Below, piece after piece: positions 1 through 11,425 of a stretch of DNA of 64,000 bases (position 1 is the stretch's first letter; every line of letters starts with the position of its first letter). The notes under the pieces are model-generated. The model was not told where the DNA came from and made no database searches. It saw nothing but the letters and a program-made list of their open reading frames with translations. This DNA is from Halobacteriales archaeon QH_7_66_36 (GTDB taxonomy: Archaea; Halobacteriota; Halobacteria; Halobacteriales; Haloarculaceae), in contig PXQV01000006.1 of NCBI GenBank assembly GCA_003021175.1, positions 47,357 to 111,356 on the forward strand, given 5' to 3'. The translations under genes and the position numbers were made by a program.

Positions 1-887
1 TACTTGCCGGTGAGATACCAGTCGAGCGGCGTGAACGTCCGCTCCACGAGTTCGCGTTTCGTCTCCTGCATCGACCCCGACACGTCGCGGATGTTCACGA
101 CGACGACGTTCGTCTCCTTCTCCTCGATGGTCTCCGGGTGGCGATACCGCTCGTCCTCGCGGCGAAGCGGGATGGAGTCGATACCCTCCCGGCGGATGCG
201 GGTCGCGGTCTGTTCTCGCTCGACGTTGCTCTCCATCTCCGAGCGCGAGCGCCAGCGGTCCCGCTCGTCGGCCGGGATGTCGTCGTAGGCGTCGTCCAGC
301 CACGCCCGCGAGACGGGGACGCGCTCCTCGCGCGCCCACTCGAAGGCGCGGGCCGGTCCCCAGCCGTCGATGCGGAGCGCCTCGCGGACGTACTCCTCGT
401 CGAAGTCCGTTGCGAGCTTCCGTTTCAGCCCGCTCTTGAACAGCCGGTCGAAGTCGAGCGTGCTCGCCGGCCCGGACCGACGGATGTCGCGGTACTCGCC
501 TTCCCGTTCGGTGACCACCTCCCGACCCTTGGGGTCGAGGTCGAGGCCGAGTTCCTCGTCGAGTTCGCGAGCGAACTCCTCCGGATCCATCTCGTAGTAC
601 TCGTGTTCGCCCGCCTCCTCGCCGGGCTCGCCCTCGCCGTCACCGTCGTCCGGTTCGCCTTCCGCGACCTTGTCGCCCGGCTCCGGCTCGCCGTCTTCGG
701 CCTGCCCGACCCCGCCCATGTCGCGCTGGTCGTACTCGAACTCGGGGAGGTCGACTATCTTCACCGGCACCTTCACCGAGTCGGGGCGAGAGGCACCGAG
801 GTCGCCGTACTGGATGAACTCCGCGAGGTCCTGCCGGCGCTGTTCGCCCACCTCGCGGAACCGCTCTAAGTCCTCTCTCAGTCCCAT
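1..887 (-). CDS. YhbH/YeaH-like protein (DUF444 family), 3' part runs off the window
   Basis: Minus-strand reading from CAT at 885-887: [31 protein letters not shown]...[36 protein letters not shown] (VWA-like DVSGSM). No stop before the edge, so absent from the ORF track. Confidence 0.88.
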   Translation of the reverse strand, partial: MGLREDLERFREVGEQRRQDLAEFIQYGDLGASRPDSVKVPVKIVDLPEFEYDQRDMGGVGQAEDGEPEPGDKVAEGEPDDGDGEGEPGEEAGEHEYYEMDPEEFARELDEELGLDLDPKGREVVTEREGEYRDIRRSGPASTLDFDRLFKSGLKRKLATDFDEEYVREALRIDGWGPARAFEWAREERVPVSRAWLDDAYDDIPADERDRWRSRSEMESNVEREQTATRIRREGIDSIPLRREDERYRHPETIEEKETNVVVVNIRDVSGSMQETKRELVERTFTPLDWYLTGK

Positions 888-3163
888 CGGTCACGCACCT
901 CGTCCATGACGCGTCTGCTCGCCAACTCGGCCGAGACCTCGCTGTAGCCGAACAGGTCGGTCATGTTCGCTATCGTCTCGCGTTTCAGCCGCGCGGTCTC
1001 CGTGCCGGTCGGCGGGTCGACCCACTGTGCGGGGTCGAACTCCTCGTAGGTGCGGGCCACGTCGTCCCAGTCGTCCCGCTCCAGCACGGCCCGCAGCGCG
1101 GGAATCTCCTCGAAGGCGAGTTCGCTCGCGTGGAATCCCTCGTCGCGACTCCGCCACGCGTGGCGGTTGACCGCCGTCACGACGCGCTCACGACGGAACG
1201 TCTCGACGGCAGGCGAGGGAGCCGTCCCGTCGTAGTCCGACTCGTCGAACCGACCCAGTTGGTCAGTCTCGAACACCTTCAGCGCGAGCGGGTCCGGGTC
1301 GACCATCTCGCCGCGGTCGTTCTGCACCTGCTCGCCCTCGGCCCACGCGTAGACGCCCTCGACGTACTCGGCGACCGCCTCGGGGTCGGGCCGCTCGTCG
1401 CGGAGCAGCGCGGCGAGCACGTCCGCCTCCTGCTGTTCGTAGGCGTACTGCTCGACGGCCTCTGCGCGGCGAGCGTACTCCTGTCGCTCCTCGCCGGAGA
1501 ACACCGGCGCGTCCATCAGCCGGTCGGCCATCGCCTCGGCCACGTCCTCCGGCGTGATCACGTCCTCGACGCTCAGCGTCGGGTGACTCCGTTCGGAGGG
1601 CGCGCCGGCGAGTTCGGCGAGCACGTCACGCGTGAACGTCACCGGGATGCCGCGCTCGCCGTCGTCCGCGTCGACGGCGAAGTCGAAGTCGTCCTTCTCG
1701 CGGCGGTCGTCGCCCTCCTGTAGATACCCCTGATCGAACAGCCGCGCCTTCTCGATGAGGTTCAACCCGGCGGGGAGATCGGCGGCGTCGAGACGGGTGA
1801 CGACCGCGTACATCGCGGCGCTGGCGATGGTGTGTGGCGCGAACTCGCGTTCGCGCACCTCGTCTTCGGAGCCGACGCGGACGCGGACGGTCACGGGTTC
1901 GCGCACCCGGTCGGCCGGGTCCGTCTCGTCGTCGGTCGTCCACACGGCCGTCTCGTCGGTCAGCTCGCGTCTGACCAGCTCCGTCTCCAGCGACAGGTTC
2001 GTCAGATAGCCGAACTCGTGGCGCTCCAGCCGACGCTTCAGCGCCTTCAGCGGGTCCGACCCCTCCGCGGCGGCGTGTTTGTTCAGCTGGGCGTCCAGAT
2101 CCGGGTTCGAGATGATGACCATCTGGGTGTCCACCTCCATCCCGATCCCCTTGTCGAGTTTCACGCTCTCCTCGTCGGGGACGTTGAGGAGTTTGCCAAG
2201 CAGGTCGGCGTGTTGGCCCGCGTCCTCGACGACGGTGAGCACGCCGTTCCCCTGCGAGAGCACGCCGTCGTAGGAGAACGCCTGCGGGTTCTTTCGACCG
2301 CGCGAGTCGAGCGCGCGAACCATCCCGGGCATCCACGAGCCGACGAGTCGCTCCTTGGGCGTGCCGTCGTCCTCGGAGTGGAGGACGCCGATGCCCTGTC
2401 CCACGTCGACGACGTAGTTCTCTACGCGGAGATGCTCCGGTGCCGTCACCGCCGAAAACAGATCGTCGCGGCCCTGCCGGCGGTACTGCTCCGCGAGGTG
2501 GTCGTACGCCTCCCGCGAGAACGGGTCGAGGTCCGCGGGGTCACGAACCGGGATGTGGTCGTCGTGCGCCTCGTTCAGCGACGCGAGCAGGTCCGCCCGG
2601 ACCTCGTCGGGGAAGGCGGCCAGTGGATGCGTCTGGACCGGCGAGTGGTACCAGTCGTCCTCGTTCGGCTCGGCGGCGTCGCCGTAGGTCATCCCGGTCG
2701 CCGTCGTCTCGCCGTCGACGTTCCACGTCAGGGTGTAGCGGCGACCCTCGGGCGTCTTGGAGTACTCGCGGAGCCCGTTGACGAGACACCGCTTCAGCTC
2801 GGATTTGCCGGTCGCCGTCGGGCCGTCGAGCCACAGTATCTTCTCCTCCTTGCCGCGGCCGGCGGCGATGGCCCGCAGGTCGGCGACGAACTCGTTGAGC
2901 GTCTCCGTGTTGCCGAGGACGGCGTGTTCGCCGTCGTTGTACGGGTCGTCGAAGAAGCGGTAGCGCCGCCGCTCCTCGCCCTCCTCGATGACCGGGCGGG
3001 TGCCCGCCCGCTCGATGGCGTCGAGCAGATACTTCGATGCGTGGACCGCGGTCGACGGGTTCTCCAGCACGTGGTCGACGTACTCCGCGAGGCTCATCGG
3101 CGGCTCGTACGTCTCCCGCAGCGCGTCGTCGGCCGCGGCGAGATACTCGCCGTTGCGACTCAT
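878..3163 (-). CDS. PrkA-type serine protein kinase (second paralog)
   Basis: 761 aa; P-loop region [22 protein letters not shown]; adjacent to a second PrkA and to YhbH. Confidence 0.88.
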   Translation of the reverse strand: MSRNGEYLAAADDALRETYEPPMSLAEYVDHVLENPSTAVHASKYLLDAIERAGTRPVIEEGEERRRYRFFDDPYNDGEHAVLGNTETLNEFVADLRAIAAGRGKEEKILWLDGPTATGKSELKRCLVNGLREYSKTPEGRRYTLTWNVDGETTATGMTYGDAAEPNEDDWYHSPVQTHPLAAFPDEVRADLLASLNEAHDDHIPVRDPADLDPFSREAYDHLAEQYRRQGRDDLFSAVTAPEHLRVENYVVDVGQGIGVLHSEDDGTPKERLVGSWMPGMVRALDSRGRKNPQAFSYDGVLSQGNGVLTVVEDAGQHADLLGKLLNVPDEESVKLDKGIGMEVDTQMVIISNPDLDAQLNKHAAAEGSDPLKALKRRLERHEFGYLTNLSLETELVRRELTDETAVWTTDDETDPADRVREPVTVRVRVGSEDEVREREFAPHTIASAAMYAVVTRLDAADLPAGLNLIEKARLFDQGYLQEGDDRREKDDFDFAVDADDGERGIPVTFTRDVLAELAGAPSERSHPTLSVEDVITPEDVAEAMADRLMDAPVFSGEERQEYARRAEAVEQYAYEQQEADVLAALLRDERPDPEAVAEYVEGVYAWAEGEQVQNDRGEMVDPDPLALKVFETDQLGRFDESDYDGTAPSPAVETFRRERVVTAVNRHAWRSRDEGFHASELAFEEIPALRAVLERDDWDDVARTYEEFDPAQWVDPPTGTETARLKRETIANMTDLFGYSEVSAELASRRVMDEVRDRWD

Positions 3164-5229
3164 TCCTCCATCTCCGAGCGGGCCACCTCGGCACCGGCGA
3201 ACTCAAGCACTTCCTTCGCGCCGGCCTCCGAGTAGCCCTGTTCTTCGAGCGCCGATATCCACGCGCTCCGCTCGTCGTCGTCGACGTCGCCGCTGGACAC
3301 CAGCGCCGAGAAGTTGATGTTGTGCTTCTTGTCCTCCCAGAGCTTCCGTTCGAGCGCGCGCCGCAGCCGGTCGTTGTCGTGTGGCTCGAACGACGACCCC
3401 TCGCGAGCGCGCCGGGAGACCCAGTTGGCGACCTCCTGTCTGAAGTCGTCCTTGCGGTCCTCGGGCACGTCCAGCCGCTCCTCCACGTCGCGGAGGAACT
3501 TCTCGTCCGGCTCCTGCTCGCGGCCCGTGATCGAGTCCTCGACCGTGTCGTCGTCGATGTACGCCATCACGTGGTCCATGTACTTCTCGCCCTGTCGCCG
3601 GATCTCGTCGATGTCGTACGCGAGCGCGGCGCGAACGTCCTCGATGGCCCGCTCCTTGTACTCCTCGCGGACGAGTTCGAGGTAGCGGTGGTACGTCTCG
3701 AAGTTCTCCTCCGGAATCGAGCCGTGGTTTTCGATGTTCTCTTCGAGGTGATTGAACGTCGTCAGCGGGGAGAGGAACTCCCGGTCGCGGTGCATCGAGT
3801 CCATGATCGCCTCGGCGATCTCGTCGCCGATGAACCGCGGGCTGACGCCGTTCATCCCCTCGCCGACGTCAGCCGTCTCGCTGGCCTCCTCGCGGAGCTT
3901 CCGCACGTCGATCTCGTCGGCGGCGTCGCCCTCACCGGCGTAGGCCTTCGCCTTCTGGACCAGCGTCACCTCGCCGCCGTCCGGCTCTTCGATGCGGGTG
4001 AGCACGCCGAACAGCCCGGCCATCTGCAGGGTGTGCGGCTCGACGTGGATGTCGGGCACGTCGGCGTTGCGCAGCATCTTCCGGTAGATCTCTGACTCGG
4101 CCTCGTACTGGAGGACGTACGGGAAGTCGATCCGCTTGGTGCGGTCGTTGAACGCCTCCATCTTCTCGTCGCCCTTCTTCTCGCGGTACTCGGGCATGTT
4201 CGTCCGCCCGACGATCACCTGATCGATGTCGATCCGCGGGTTGTTCTTCGGCTTGATCGTCTGCTCCTGTGAGGCGTGCAGGAAGTCGTAGAGGAACTCC
4301 CGCTGGAGTTTTAACAGTTCTTCGCCGGAGAAGATGCCGCGATTCGCGCGACAGAACGCCCCCGAGTAGTCGAACGCGCGGGGATCGGACTCGCCGTAGA
4401 CGGCCAGCTTGGAGTAGTTGACCGTCCCCGTCAGCTCCGTCTCGTCCTGATTCTTCTTGTCCTTCGGCTCGAACGTCTCGATGGCCTGTCGCTTGTTCTC
4501 GTCGGCGACGAGCCGGATCACCTCCACGTGGTTCTCGAGGACGGCCTGCAGGTCGTCGTCGTAGTGGTCGAGCAGCCGGTCCATGTAGAACTCGCTCGCG
4601 GGGTCGAGCGCCTGCTCGTTGCCGATGGTGTACGGCGCATCGAGCCGCTCGTTCAGCTCCTCGATCACCGTGTCGCGCTGTGGCTGCGGGAGCAACACCA
4701 GCGGGTCCTGATTCATCGGCGACCGGACGGTGTCGTCCTCGGGGTCCTGATCCGGGATGACGTCACGGAGGTTGGTCCACCGGAAGGTGTACATCCGGCC
4801 CTCCTCGCGCGCCGTGTAATCCTCGAAGTAGCGGCGGATCTGCCGGTCGAAGTCGGACTTTCCGGAGCCGACCGGACCGAGCAGGAGCTTGATGCGCTTC
4901 TCCGGCCCGAGTCCGCGGGCACCGGACTTCACCTTGTTGACGAACTGGTGGATCGCCTCGTGGACCTCCCGCCCGTAGAAGACGCTCTCGCCGTCGCCCA
5001 CGGGGTCTTCGCCCGCGACGTGATACTCGACGACGCCGTCTTCCTCGTCGTACTCGGTGCCGTAGAAGTCGAACATGTCCGCGACTCGCTGGTGGGCGTT
5101 GCGCGCCACCTTCGGGTCCGAGTAACACTCTTCGAGGTACCAGTCGAACGAGCGCGCCTCGCGCAGGTCCGTTGGGATCGAGTCTCGGTACTCCTCGGAG
5201 AGCTGTTGCAGGGTTTCCATGTCGCTCAT
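3160..5229 (-). CDS. prkA: PrkA family serine protein kinase
   Basis: ORF 3160..5898; likely start ATG at 5229 (MSDMETLQQLSEEYRDSIP...); P-loop LLLGPVGSGKSDFDRQIRRYFEDY. Confidence 0.9.
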   Translation of the reverse strand: MSDMETLQQLSEEYRDSIPTDLREARSFDWYLEECYSDPKVARNAHQRVADMFDFYGTEYDEEDGVVEYHVAGEDPVGDGESVFYGREVHEAIHQFVNKVKSGARGLGPEKRIKLLLGPVGSGKSDFDRQIRRYFEDYTAREEGRMYTFRWTNLRDVIPDQDPEDDTVRSPMNQDPLVLLPQPQRDTVIEELNERLDAPYTIGNEQALDPASEFYMDRLLDHYDDDLQAVLENHVEVIRLVADENKRQAIETFEPKDKKNQDETELTGTVNYSKLAVYGESDPRAFDYSGAFCRANRGIFSGEELLKLQREFLYDFLHASQEQTIKPKNNPRIDIDQVIVGRTNMPEYREKKGDEKMEAFNDRTKRIDFPYVLQYEAESEIYRKMLRNADVPDIHVEPHTLQMAGLFGVLTRIEEPDGGEVTLVQKAKAYAGEGDAADEIDVRKLREEASETADVGEGMNGVSPRFIGDEIAEAIMDSMHRDREFLSPLTTFNHLEENIENHGSIPEENFETYHRYLELVREEYKERAIEDVRAALAYDIDEIRRQGEKYMDHVMAYIDDDTVEDSITGREQEPDEKFLRDVEERLDVPEDRKDDFRQEVANWVSRRAREGSSFEPHDNDRLRRALERKLWEDKKHNINFSALVSSGDVDDDERSAWISALEEQGYSEAGAKEVLEFAGAEVARSEMEE

Positions 5230-5462
5230 TGGTATCAATCGACGGCGTCGGTGTTTGTTGGGCCGGCCGGCGCCGAGACACGTGCTGTGATTCGCGTGTC
5301 CGGCTACGCTGAACACCTCCCGACCGGCGATGGAATTCGGGGAAGGCGTTTTTGTTACTACGTCCTGAACAACGGGTTGCGTTAGCATAACCCTTGTGTC
5401 GGGGCGCACATCACGCTCCGACGTATCGCCGCGCTGAAGCGCTCGGACGGCCATCGACCGGC

Positions 5463-5846
5463 ATGGACGAGTTGCCCGACGGCTGGAAGCGGTGGAACGA
5501 GGGCGAGCGGAAACTCGTGTGGGCCTACCGGCCCGACGTGTTCGACGGCGGCGCGTTCCCGCCGCCGTGTCTCCCGACCATCTACGCGACGCAGGGCCGC
5601 CGCTCCCGGCGTCCCGGCACCGACCGCGATCCCGACCCGGACACGCCGTGGTACGTGACGCTATTTCTCGAACCTGATGTCGAGCGGGACGCAGAGCAGT
5701 TCGCCGACCGGGAGCGGGCCGTCGCGGGCGCTCGCGACCTCGCGAACCGGTTCGCCGCGGGCGAGGTCGACTACCGCGCGCTGTATCAGGTCCCCCGCGA
5801 ATCGTACTTCGCCAAGCTTGACGAGCTGACGGGCCGCGACAGGTAG
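5463..5846 (+). CDS. conserved haloarchaeal hypothetical protein
   Basis: MDELPDGWKRWNEGERKLVWAYRPDVFDGGAFPPPCLPTIYAT...; codon usage consistent with coding. Confidence 0.75.
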   Translation: MDELPDGWKRWNEGERKLVWAYRPDVFDGGAFPPPCLPTIYATQGRRSRRPGTDRDPDPDTPWYVTLFLEPDVERDAEQFADRERAVAGARDLANRFAAGEVDYRALYQVPRESYFAKLDELTGRDR

Positions 5847-5872
5847 AAGAGGCAGGCCGGCGTCCGTCGGGT

Positions 5873-6325
5873 ATGGCCAACATCACGCTCATCGGCACCC
5901 GCCTCGCGGAGTCCGGTGTCGAGTTCGTCTACGGCGGTGAGTCGACCGCCTGCGACGAGTGTCCCTACCGCGGGCAGTGTCTCAACCTGCGCGAGGGTCG
6001 CCGCTACCGCGTCACGGACGTGCGCGAGAACACGGAGACGCTGGAGTGTGCGGTCCACGACACCGGCGTTCGCGCCGTCGAGGTCGAACCCGCGCCGGTC
6101 CGGGCGAACGTCGCGTCGAGCGGCGCGTACGCAGGGTCGAAAGCCTCGCTCGAAGGCTCCTGTCCGTACACTGGCTGTCCGAGCCACGAGTACTGCGAAC
6201 CGGCCGGCGGCGACTTCGACGCCGAGTACCGCATCGACGAGGTGGTCGGCGACCCGCCCCACGACTACTGCATGCTCGACCGCGACCTGACGCTCGTGGA
6301 GTTCGCACCGCCCGATGAGGAGTAG
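5873..6325 (+). CDS. UPF0179 family protein
   Basis: Cys-rich MANITLIGTRLAESGVEFVYGGESTACDECPYRGQCLNL...CPYTGCPSHEYC. Confidence 0.9.
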   Translation: MANITLIGTRLAESGVEFVYGGESTACDECPYRGQCLNLREGRRYRVTDVRENTETLECAVHDTGVRAVEVEPAPVRANVASSGAYAGSKASLEGSCPYTGCPSHEYCEPAGGDFDAEYRIDEVVGDPPHDYCMLDRDLTLVEFAPPDEE

Positions 6326-6502
6326 TGTCCGATTTGGAAACTCACAGAACGGATGCGTGCCTCTGTTTCGTGTATGCCCATGACCAGTTTTGGGAGTAGC
6401 GCGCGGTCCTATTGAGGATCAAACCGTTGTCGTTCCATCTACTCGGCCTGATGTCGTGGAGGAAAGACATCGACGGGCCATCGGTCGGGCGCTAGATCAC
6501 GT

Positions 6503-7075
6503 CTATCTGGTCTGCGAGAGGAGAAGTGCCCCAACGAGTCCGGGACCCACCACGGCGACGAGCACCTCCAAGAGTACTGCACCCACGAGCATCAGACCGA
6601 TCCCACAGAACCCGGCCAGACAGGTTCGTGGCCCTTCGAGCGAGAGGAGGTCCCCGCCGAAGACGCCACCGGGAGCGACGAAGATACCGAACACGAACAA
6701 CATAGCGACCGGCCAGCCATATGCCGTGAACTGGAACGCTGTCGCCGGCTCGGTGTCCCAGAGGCGTGTGACGAGTCGCTCGCCTATCTGGAGGGGAAGT
6801 GCAACGAATAGGAATAGGGTTGCAATACCAGTCGCGAGAAGGATCGCTGGGATCTCCCACAGTTCCGTGTCGATGCCACCGCCAGCTATCGACCAGACAA
6901 CGCCGACCCCGAGGATGTACAAGAGGCCGGCCTCAAAGAGTGCTCCCGCAAGAGCTGTGCGGAAGTCATCCGTGCCAGTTCGATGGAGTCGGTGTGCAGC
7001 TAACGTCACTGGGACCGAGATACCGACCGTGATCACAAACACGAGCGTCGGAATAAGTCCAGTTGGAAGCGCCAT
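6503..7075 (-). CDS. multi-pass membrane protein, unknown function
   Basis: 190 aa with several hydrophobic segments (LIPTLVFVITVGISVPVTLAA...). Confidence 0.7.
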   Translation of the reverse strand: MALPTGLIPTLVFVITVGISVPVTLAAHRLHRTGTDDFRTALAGALFEAGLLYILGVGVVWSIAGGGIDTELWEIPAILLATGIATLFLFVALPLQIGERLVTRLWDTEPATAFQFTAYGWPVAMLFVFGIFVAPGGVFGGDLLSLEGPRTCLAGFCGIGLMLVGAVLLEVLVAVVGPGLVGALLLSQTR

Positions 7076-7354
7076 CTCAGGCAGCTACCTCCGTTGTGCG
7101 TATCATGAATGTACTTTGGTAGCCACGAAGGGTAAATCGACCTGTCGTTCAAATTCCGTGCCTGATCGGAGAGAAGCATCTTGAGCCGACAGTGACGACG
7201 TCTGACACCGACGCTATCGCCGACTGCAACACCAACACCAGCCTCAACAACCCCCAACTCTCTCGGCATTTCCAAGCGCAGTTCGAATTATTGAGGTTTG
7301 AATGTTGAGGCGACGAGGAGTAACTTTTTATCGCGGTGGCGTGCGGTCGCTGGT

Positions 7355-8122
7355 ATGTTACCGGACACCACGGCGTTCGTGACGGGCGCGAGCGGCGGCA
7401 TCGGGCGCGAAATCGCGTACACGCTGGCCGACCACGGCGCGACGGTCGCCTGTGCGGCCCGCAGCGACGGCATCTACGAGACGGCCGAGAAACTCGGCGA
7501 CAGCGGCATCGCCGTCGAGACGGACGTGACCAGCGAGGCGAGCGTCCGCGAGTCGGTCGCCGCGACCGTCGACGCGTTCGGCGGCCTGGACTGTCTCGTC
7601 AACAACGCGGGCATCGCCGGCCCGACACAGCCGTTCGACCGACTCGATCCCGACGACATCCAGTCGACCGTCGCGATCAACGTCACCGGCGCGGCGACCT
7701 GCGTCAAACACGCCGCCGAGCACCTCCGCGCGAGCGACCGCGGGAGCGTCGTCAACATCGGCTCCATCGGCGGCAAGCTCCCCTACCCGAACCGAGTCCC
7801 GTACGCAGTCTCGAAGATGGGGCTGATCGGACTCACCCGGACGCTCGCGTACGAACTCGGCCGGGGAGACGTAACGGTCAATACCGTCCTCCCCGGCCCG
7901 GTCGAGGGCGACCGCATCGAGGACGTGGTCGCGAAGCAGGAGCGGCTCGCGGACGTAGAGGATGCCGAGCCGTACAGCATCGGCGGCGACGACTTCGCGC
8001 TGCCCGAATACACCGTCAGCCCGGAGGAAGTCGCCGAGCAGGTGGCGTATCTCGCCGGCCCGCACGGGCGTCACATCACGGCACAGGAGATCGGCGTCGA
8101 CGCCGGCGGGACGTGGTACTAG
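7355..8122 (+). CDS. SDR family NAD(P)-dependent oxidoreductase
   Basis: TGASGGIG motif, NNAG, YAVSKMGLIGLTR active-site region; start at internal Met 7355. Confidence 0.93.
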   Translation: MLPDTTAFVTGASGGIGREIAYTLADHGATVACAARSDGIYETAEKLGDSGIAVETDVTSEASVRESVAATVDAFGGLDCLVNNAGIAGPTQPFDRLDPDDIQSTVAINVTGAATCVKHAAEHLRASDRGSVVNIGSIGGKLPYPNRVPYAVSKMGLIGLTRTLAYELGRGDVTVNTVLPGPVEGDRIEDVVAKQERLADVEDAEPYSIGGDDFALPEYTVSPEEVAEQVAYLAGPHGRHITAQEIGVDAGGTWY

Positions 8123-8946
8123 TCGTGTTCCGGCGTCGGCTCGGGACCGGCTTCGGTGTGTTCGTCGAGACGGCCGACGAGTGACCCGGCGTAGCCGAAG
8201 ACGTTCTCGTAGCCGTACGGCGACAGCAACACGGGGTAGAACGGCCGCTCCGCGACGAACAGCTCCTCGTCGGCGCGGGCGTAGGTGTCACCCTCGGCGG
8301 CCCGCTCGAAGTTGGCGGTGAACGTCTCGTACTCGTCCGCCTCCGGTGGCTTGGGGAGTTTGCGTTCGAGTCGGAACACGGGGATGTCGTGGCGTGGCGT
8401 GCCGCGCTCTTCGAGCACGCCGACGGCGCTGAGAAATTCGACGGTCAGCGAGTAGGCGTTCGCGGCCGCCCGCTCGCTCCCCTGAATCCCACACTCCACC
8501 TCGATCACGTCCTGTGTCTCGATGAGTCGGCCCTCCGAGAACTTCGCCGTCTCGATCAGCGCCTCGACGGTGAGATCGGGGACCACCGCCTCCGCCAGCG
8601 CGTCCAGTTCGTCGACGAGCGCGAACGGCGCGGCGTACGACTGTGTCGAGTGCATCGAGAAGACCGTACAGCCACGCAGTTCCCCCACGAGTTCGTGTGC
8701 GAGTCGCGCCTCGTGTGTGTCAGCGTCCGGTGCGCCGGGAAACGCGCGGTTGAGATCCTCTTCGACGTAGCGAAGCTTCCGGTCGAGCGCCTCCTCGTTG
8801 GCGATGATCAGCTTGACTGGCCGGTGAACGTCGGGGTCCTCCGAGAGTAGCCGTCTGATCGCCCGTGCCCCGCAGGGCTCGTCGCCGTGGATACTGCCGA
8901 CGACCGCTATCTCTGGGTCTCCCTCGCCCAACTGCTCGACACGCAT
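8119..8946 (-). CDS. succinylglutamate desuccinylase/aspartoacylase family protein
   Basis: VVGSIHGDEPCGARAIRRLL zinc carboxypeptidase-like motif, VFSMHSTQSYAAPFA. Confidence 0.85.
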   Translation of the reverse strand: MRVEQLGEGDPEIAVVGSIHGDEPCGARAIRRLLSEDPDVHRPVKLIIANEEALDRKLRYVEEDLNRAFPGAPDADTHEARLAHELVGELRGCTVFSMHSTQSYAAPFALVDELDALAEAVVPDLTVEALIETAKFSEGRLIETQDVIEVECGIQGSERAAANAYSLTVEFLSAVGVLEERGTPRHDIPVFRLERKLPKPPEADEYETFTANFERAAEGDTYARADEELFVAERPFYPVLLSPYGYENVFGYAGSLVGRLDEHTEAGPEPTPEHD

Positions 8947-9312
8947 CTACGACCCGTACTGGGTGGGGACACATGAGACTCCCGTTTCGTCCGTGTACCA
9001 CAGCGCGCGACTACTCTTGTCTGGGCGTACGGCGTCGCCGTCGGAGCGTCGTTACCAGTGGCGAACACCGTCACCACGGTCGCGGAGGTGAGACTGTACC
9101 GACATGCGTGCGAGCGAGACCCGGCGTTGTTCGACAGCCGAACCGCCGAGACGGCCCCGGAAACGGTCGACCGACGGGCAGGCAGGAGTACGGCCCCGCC
9201 GTGAGCACCCCACGACGGACCGACCTGCGGACGGTCTCGCGAACGCGAGGCGTTCGTGGCTGGCACGACAATTCCGACAACAGTTTTACCACGGAACCGT
9301 TGTAATCTGGCA

Positions 9313-11421
9313 ATGGGAAACTGCACTGTCTGTGGCACGTCAACCGACGGGCCGATCTGTGACACCCACCAAGAGGACGTCGTCTTCGATTTCCGCGGCG
9401 ACAGCCCCGACCAGCTGACCGAAGACCGGTTCTATCGTGGCGTCGTCGACGGCTACGCCGAGTTCGGCGTCTTCATCGACCTCGCGCCGGGCGTCACCGG
9501 CCTGCTGCACCGCTCGAAGATCGACCAGCGGCTGGAGTCGCTGGACTGGGACGCGGGCGAGAGCGTCTGCGTGCAGGTGACGAACGTCCGCGACAACGGC
9601 GACATCGACCTCGGCTGGTCGATCCGCCAGTCCGACCGCGAGTTCCGCGGCACGCTCGTCGACGAACCCGAGGGCGACCGGCTCATCGACGGCGACGGCT
9701 CCGATGATGACGACGACGGCGGCGGTACGTCGGCCAGCGAGGAGACGTCCACGACCGAAGAATCCGGCACCGAGGAGAGCACCAAAGCCGAAGCGGCCAG
9801 CACCAAAGAAAGTGCCGAATCCGCCTCGACCGAGTCGGCGGGCGGCCACTCGGCCGACGCCGGCGGCGGTGCCGTGCAGGTCGAGGCCACGGAAGCGTCC
9901 GCAGAGAGCGAAGGCGAAGACGAGAGCGAATCCGGGGATCTGGGCTACGAGCGCGCGCAGGTCGAGAACCTGCGCAACCGGGTCGGCGACGACGTTCGAC
10001 TGGAGGGCGAGGTCGTCTCCGTGCGGCAGACCTCCGGGCCGACGGTGTTCGAACTCGGCGACGAGAGCGGCGTCGTCGACTGCGCGGCGTTCGTCGAGGC
10101 GGGCGTTCGGGCCTACCCCGAAATCGAGACCGGCGACATCGTTCGGCTCGACGGTGAGGCGCGAGTCCGCCGCGACGAACTGCAGGTCGAAACCGAGGCC
10201 ATCGTCGCGCTCGACGCCAAGGAGCGCGAGACGGTCGAGGAGCGGATGGCCGACGCGCTCGACGCCGAGGCGTCGCCCGACGCCTACGAACCGATTGCCG
10301 ACGACGAGTCGGTCGCCGCCGTCGCCGACGATATCGAGTCCGTCGCAAGCGCGATCCGACGAGCGGTCTTCGAGTCGCGCCCGGTTGTCGTCCGGCACGC
10401 GGCGACGACAGACGGCTACGTGGCCGGCGCGGCCATCGAGCGGGCCGTGCTCCCGCTGGTCCGCGAGGAACACACCGGCGGCGACGCGGAGTACCACTAC
10501 TTCGACCGCCGCCCGCTCGAAGAGGGGAGCTACGGGATGACCGACGCGACGAAGGACACTACCCGGATGCTCGACAACCGCGAGCGCCACGACGAGAAGA
10601 TTCCGCTGTTCGTGTTCGCCGCGGCCGGGTCGACGGCCGACTCCACGGACGGACTGGAACTGCTCGACATCTACGACGCGGAGGCGGCCGTCGTCGACGG
10701 CGTGAACCCCGACGACTCGGTGACGAAACTGGCCGACGCGGTCGCGGCCACGCCCGACCGGACGGCCGGAGCACTCGCGGCGAACGTCGCCGCCGCGGTC
10801 AACGCCGACGTGCGCGAGGATCTCGGTCACCTGCCGGCGGTGACCTACTGGGAGGACGCCCCCGAGACGTACACGCAACTGGCGGCCGACGCCGGTCTCG
10901 ACGAGACGGCGACGACGCGACTCCGCGAGGCCATCGCGCTGGAGGCGTTCTACCAGAGCTACGAGGACAAGCGCGAACTCATCATCGACCTGCTGTTCGA
11001 TCAGGAGGTCGGTCTCGCGGAGCAGGTGTCAGAGCAGTTCCGCGAGAAACTGGACGCCGAACTCCGGACCGCCGAGGCGAACATCGGCACGCGCGACGTC
11101 GACGGCGTGACGGCGTCGGTGCTCGACATGGACGCGTACACGCACCGCTACGACTTCCCGCCGAAGTCGCTGCTGCTGGACGAACTCCACCGCCGCCACC
11201 GCGAGGACACGCCCGTCGTCGTCGGCTTCGGCAAGGACGAGGTGTTCGTCCGCGCGACGAGCGATGTCGACCTCGACGCCGTCGCCGAGGACGCCGCCGA
11301 GCGCGCGCCGACCGCCGGCATCTCGGCGGCGGGGCTCCGCATCGGCAAACTCGCCTTCCTCTCGGGTCGCCGCGAGGAGGCCGTCGACGCCGTGCTCGCC
11401 GCGACCGTCGACCGACTGTGA
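9313..11421 (+). CDS. DHH family RecJ-like phosphoesterase with zinc motif, S1 and OB-fold domains
   Basis: MGNCTVCGTSTDGPICDTH; S1-like GVVDGYAEFGVFIDLAPGVTGLLHRSKI; acidic Ser/Glu linker; OB-fold; DHH-type C-terminus. Confidence 0.85.
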   Translation: MGNCTVCGTSTDGPICDTHQEDVVFDFRGDSPDQLTEDRFYRGVVDGYAEFGVFIDLAPGVTGLLHRSKIDQRLESLDWDAGESVCVQVTNVRDNGDIDLGWSIRQSDREFRGTLVDEPEGDRLIDGDGSDDDDDGGGTSASEETSTTEESGTEESTKAEAASTKESAESASTESAGGHSADAGGGAVQVEATEASAESEGEDESESGDLGYERAQVENLRNRVGDDVRLEGEVVSVRQTSGPTVFELGDESGVVDCAAFVEAGVRAYPEIETGDIVRLDGEARVRRDELQVETEAIVALDAKERETVEERMADALDAEASPDAYEPIADDESVAAVADDIESVASAIRRAVFESRPVVVRHAATTDGYVAGAAIERAVLPLVREEHTGGDAEYHYFDRRPLEEGSYGMTDATKDTTRMLDNRERHDEKIPLFVFAAAGSTADSTDGLELLDIYDAEAAVVDGVNPDDSVTKLADAVAATPDRTAGALAANVAAAVNADVREDLGHLPAVTYWEDAPETYTQLAADAGLDETATTRLREAIALEAFYQSYEDKRELIIDLLFDQEVGLAEQVSEQFREKLDAELRTAEANIGTRDVDGVTASVLDMDAYTHRYDFPPKSLLLDELHRRHREDTPVVVGFGKDEVFVRATSDVDLDAVAEDAAERAPTAGISAAGLRIGKLAFLSGRREEAVDAVLAATVDRL

Positions 11422-11425
11422 CACC

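Noticed and set aside
1832-3235. 467-aa plus-strand ORF antisense to the second PrkA
   Set aside because: High-GC shadow ORF; Val/Arg/Leu-rich composition without family motifs, while the minus strand encodes PrkA.
5230-5898. N-terminal extension of the 912-aa PrkA ORF
   Set aside because: Arg-rich non-homologous sequence overlapping a divergent gene; the PrkA N-terminus begins at MSDMETLQQ (5229).
6390-7184. 264-aa plus-strand ORF
   Set aside because: Antisense to a hydrophobic multi-TM gene; Pro/Ser/Thr/Arg composition typical of a shadow frame.
9340-10878. 512-aa minus-strand ORF
   Set aside because: Antisense shadow of the RecJ/DHH gene; no plausible domain.
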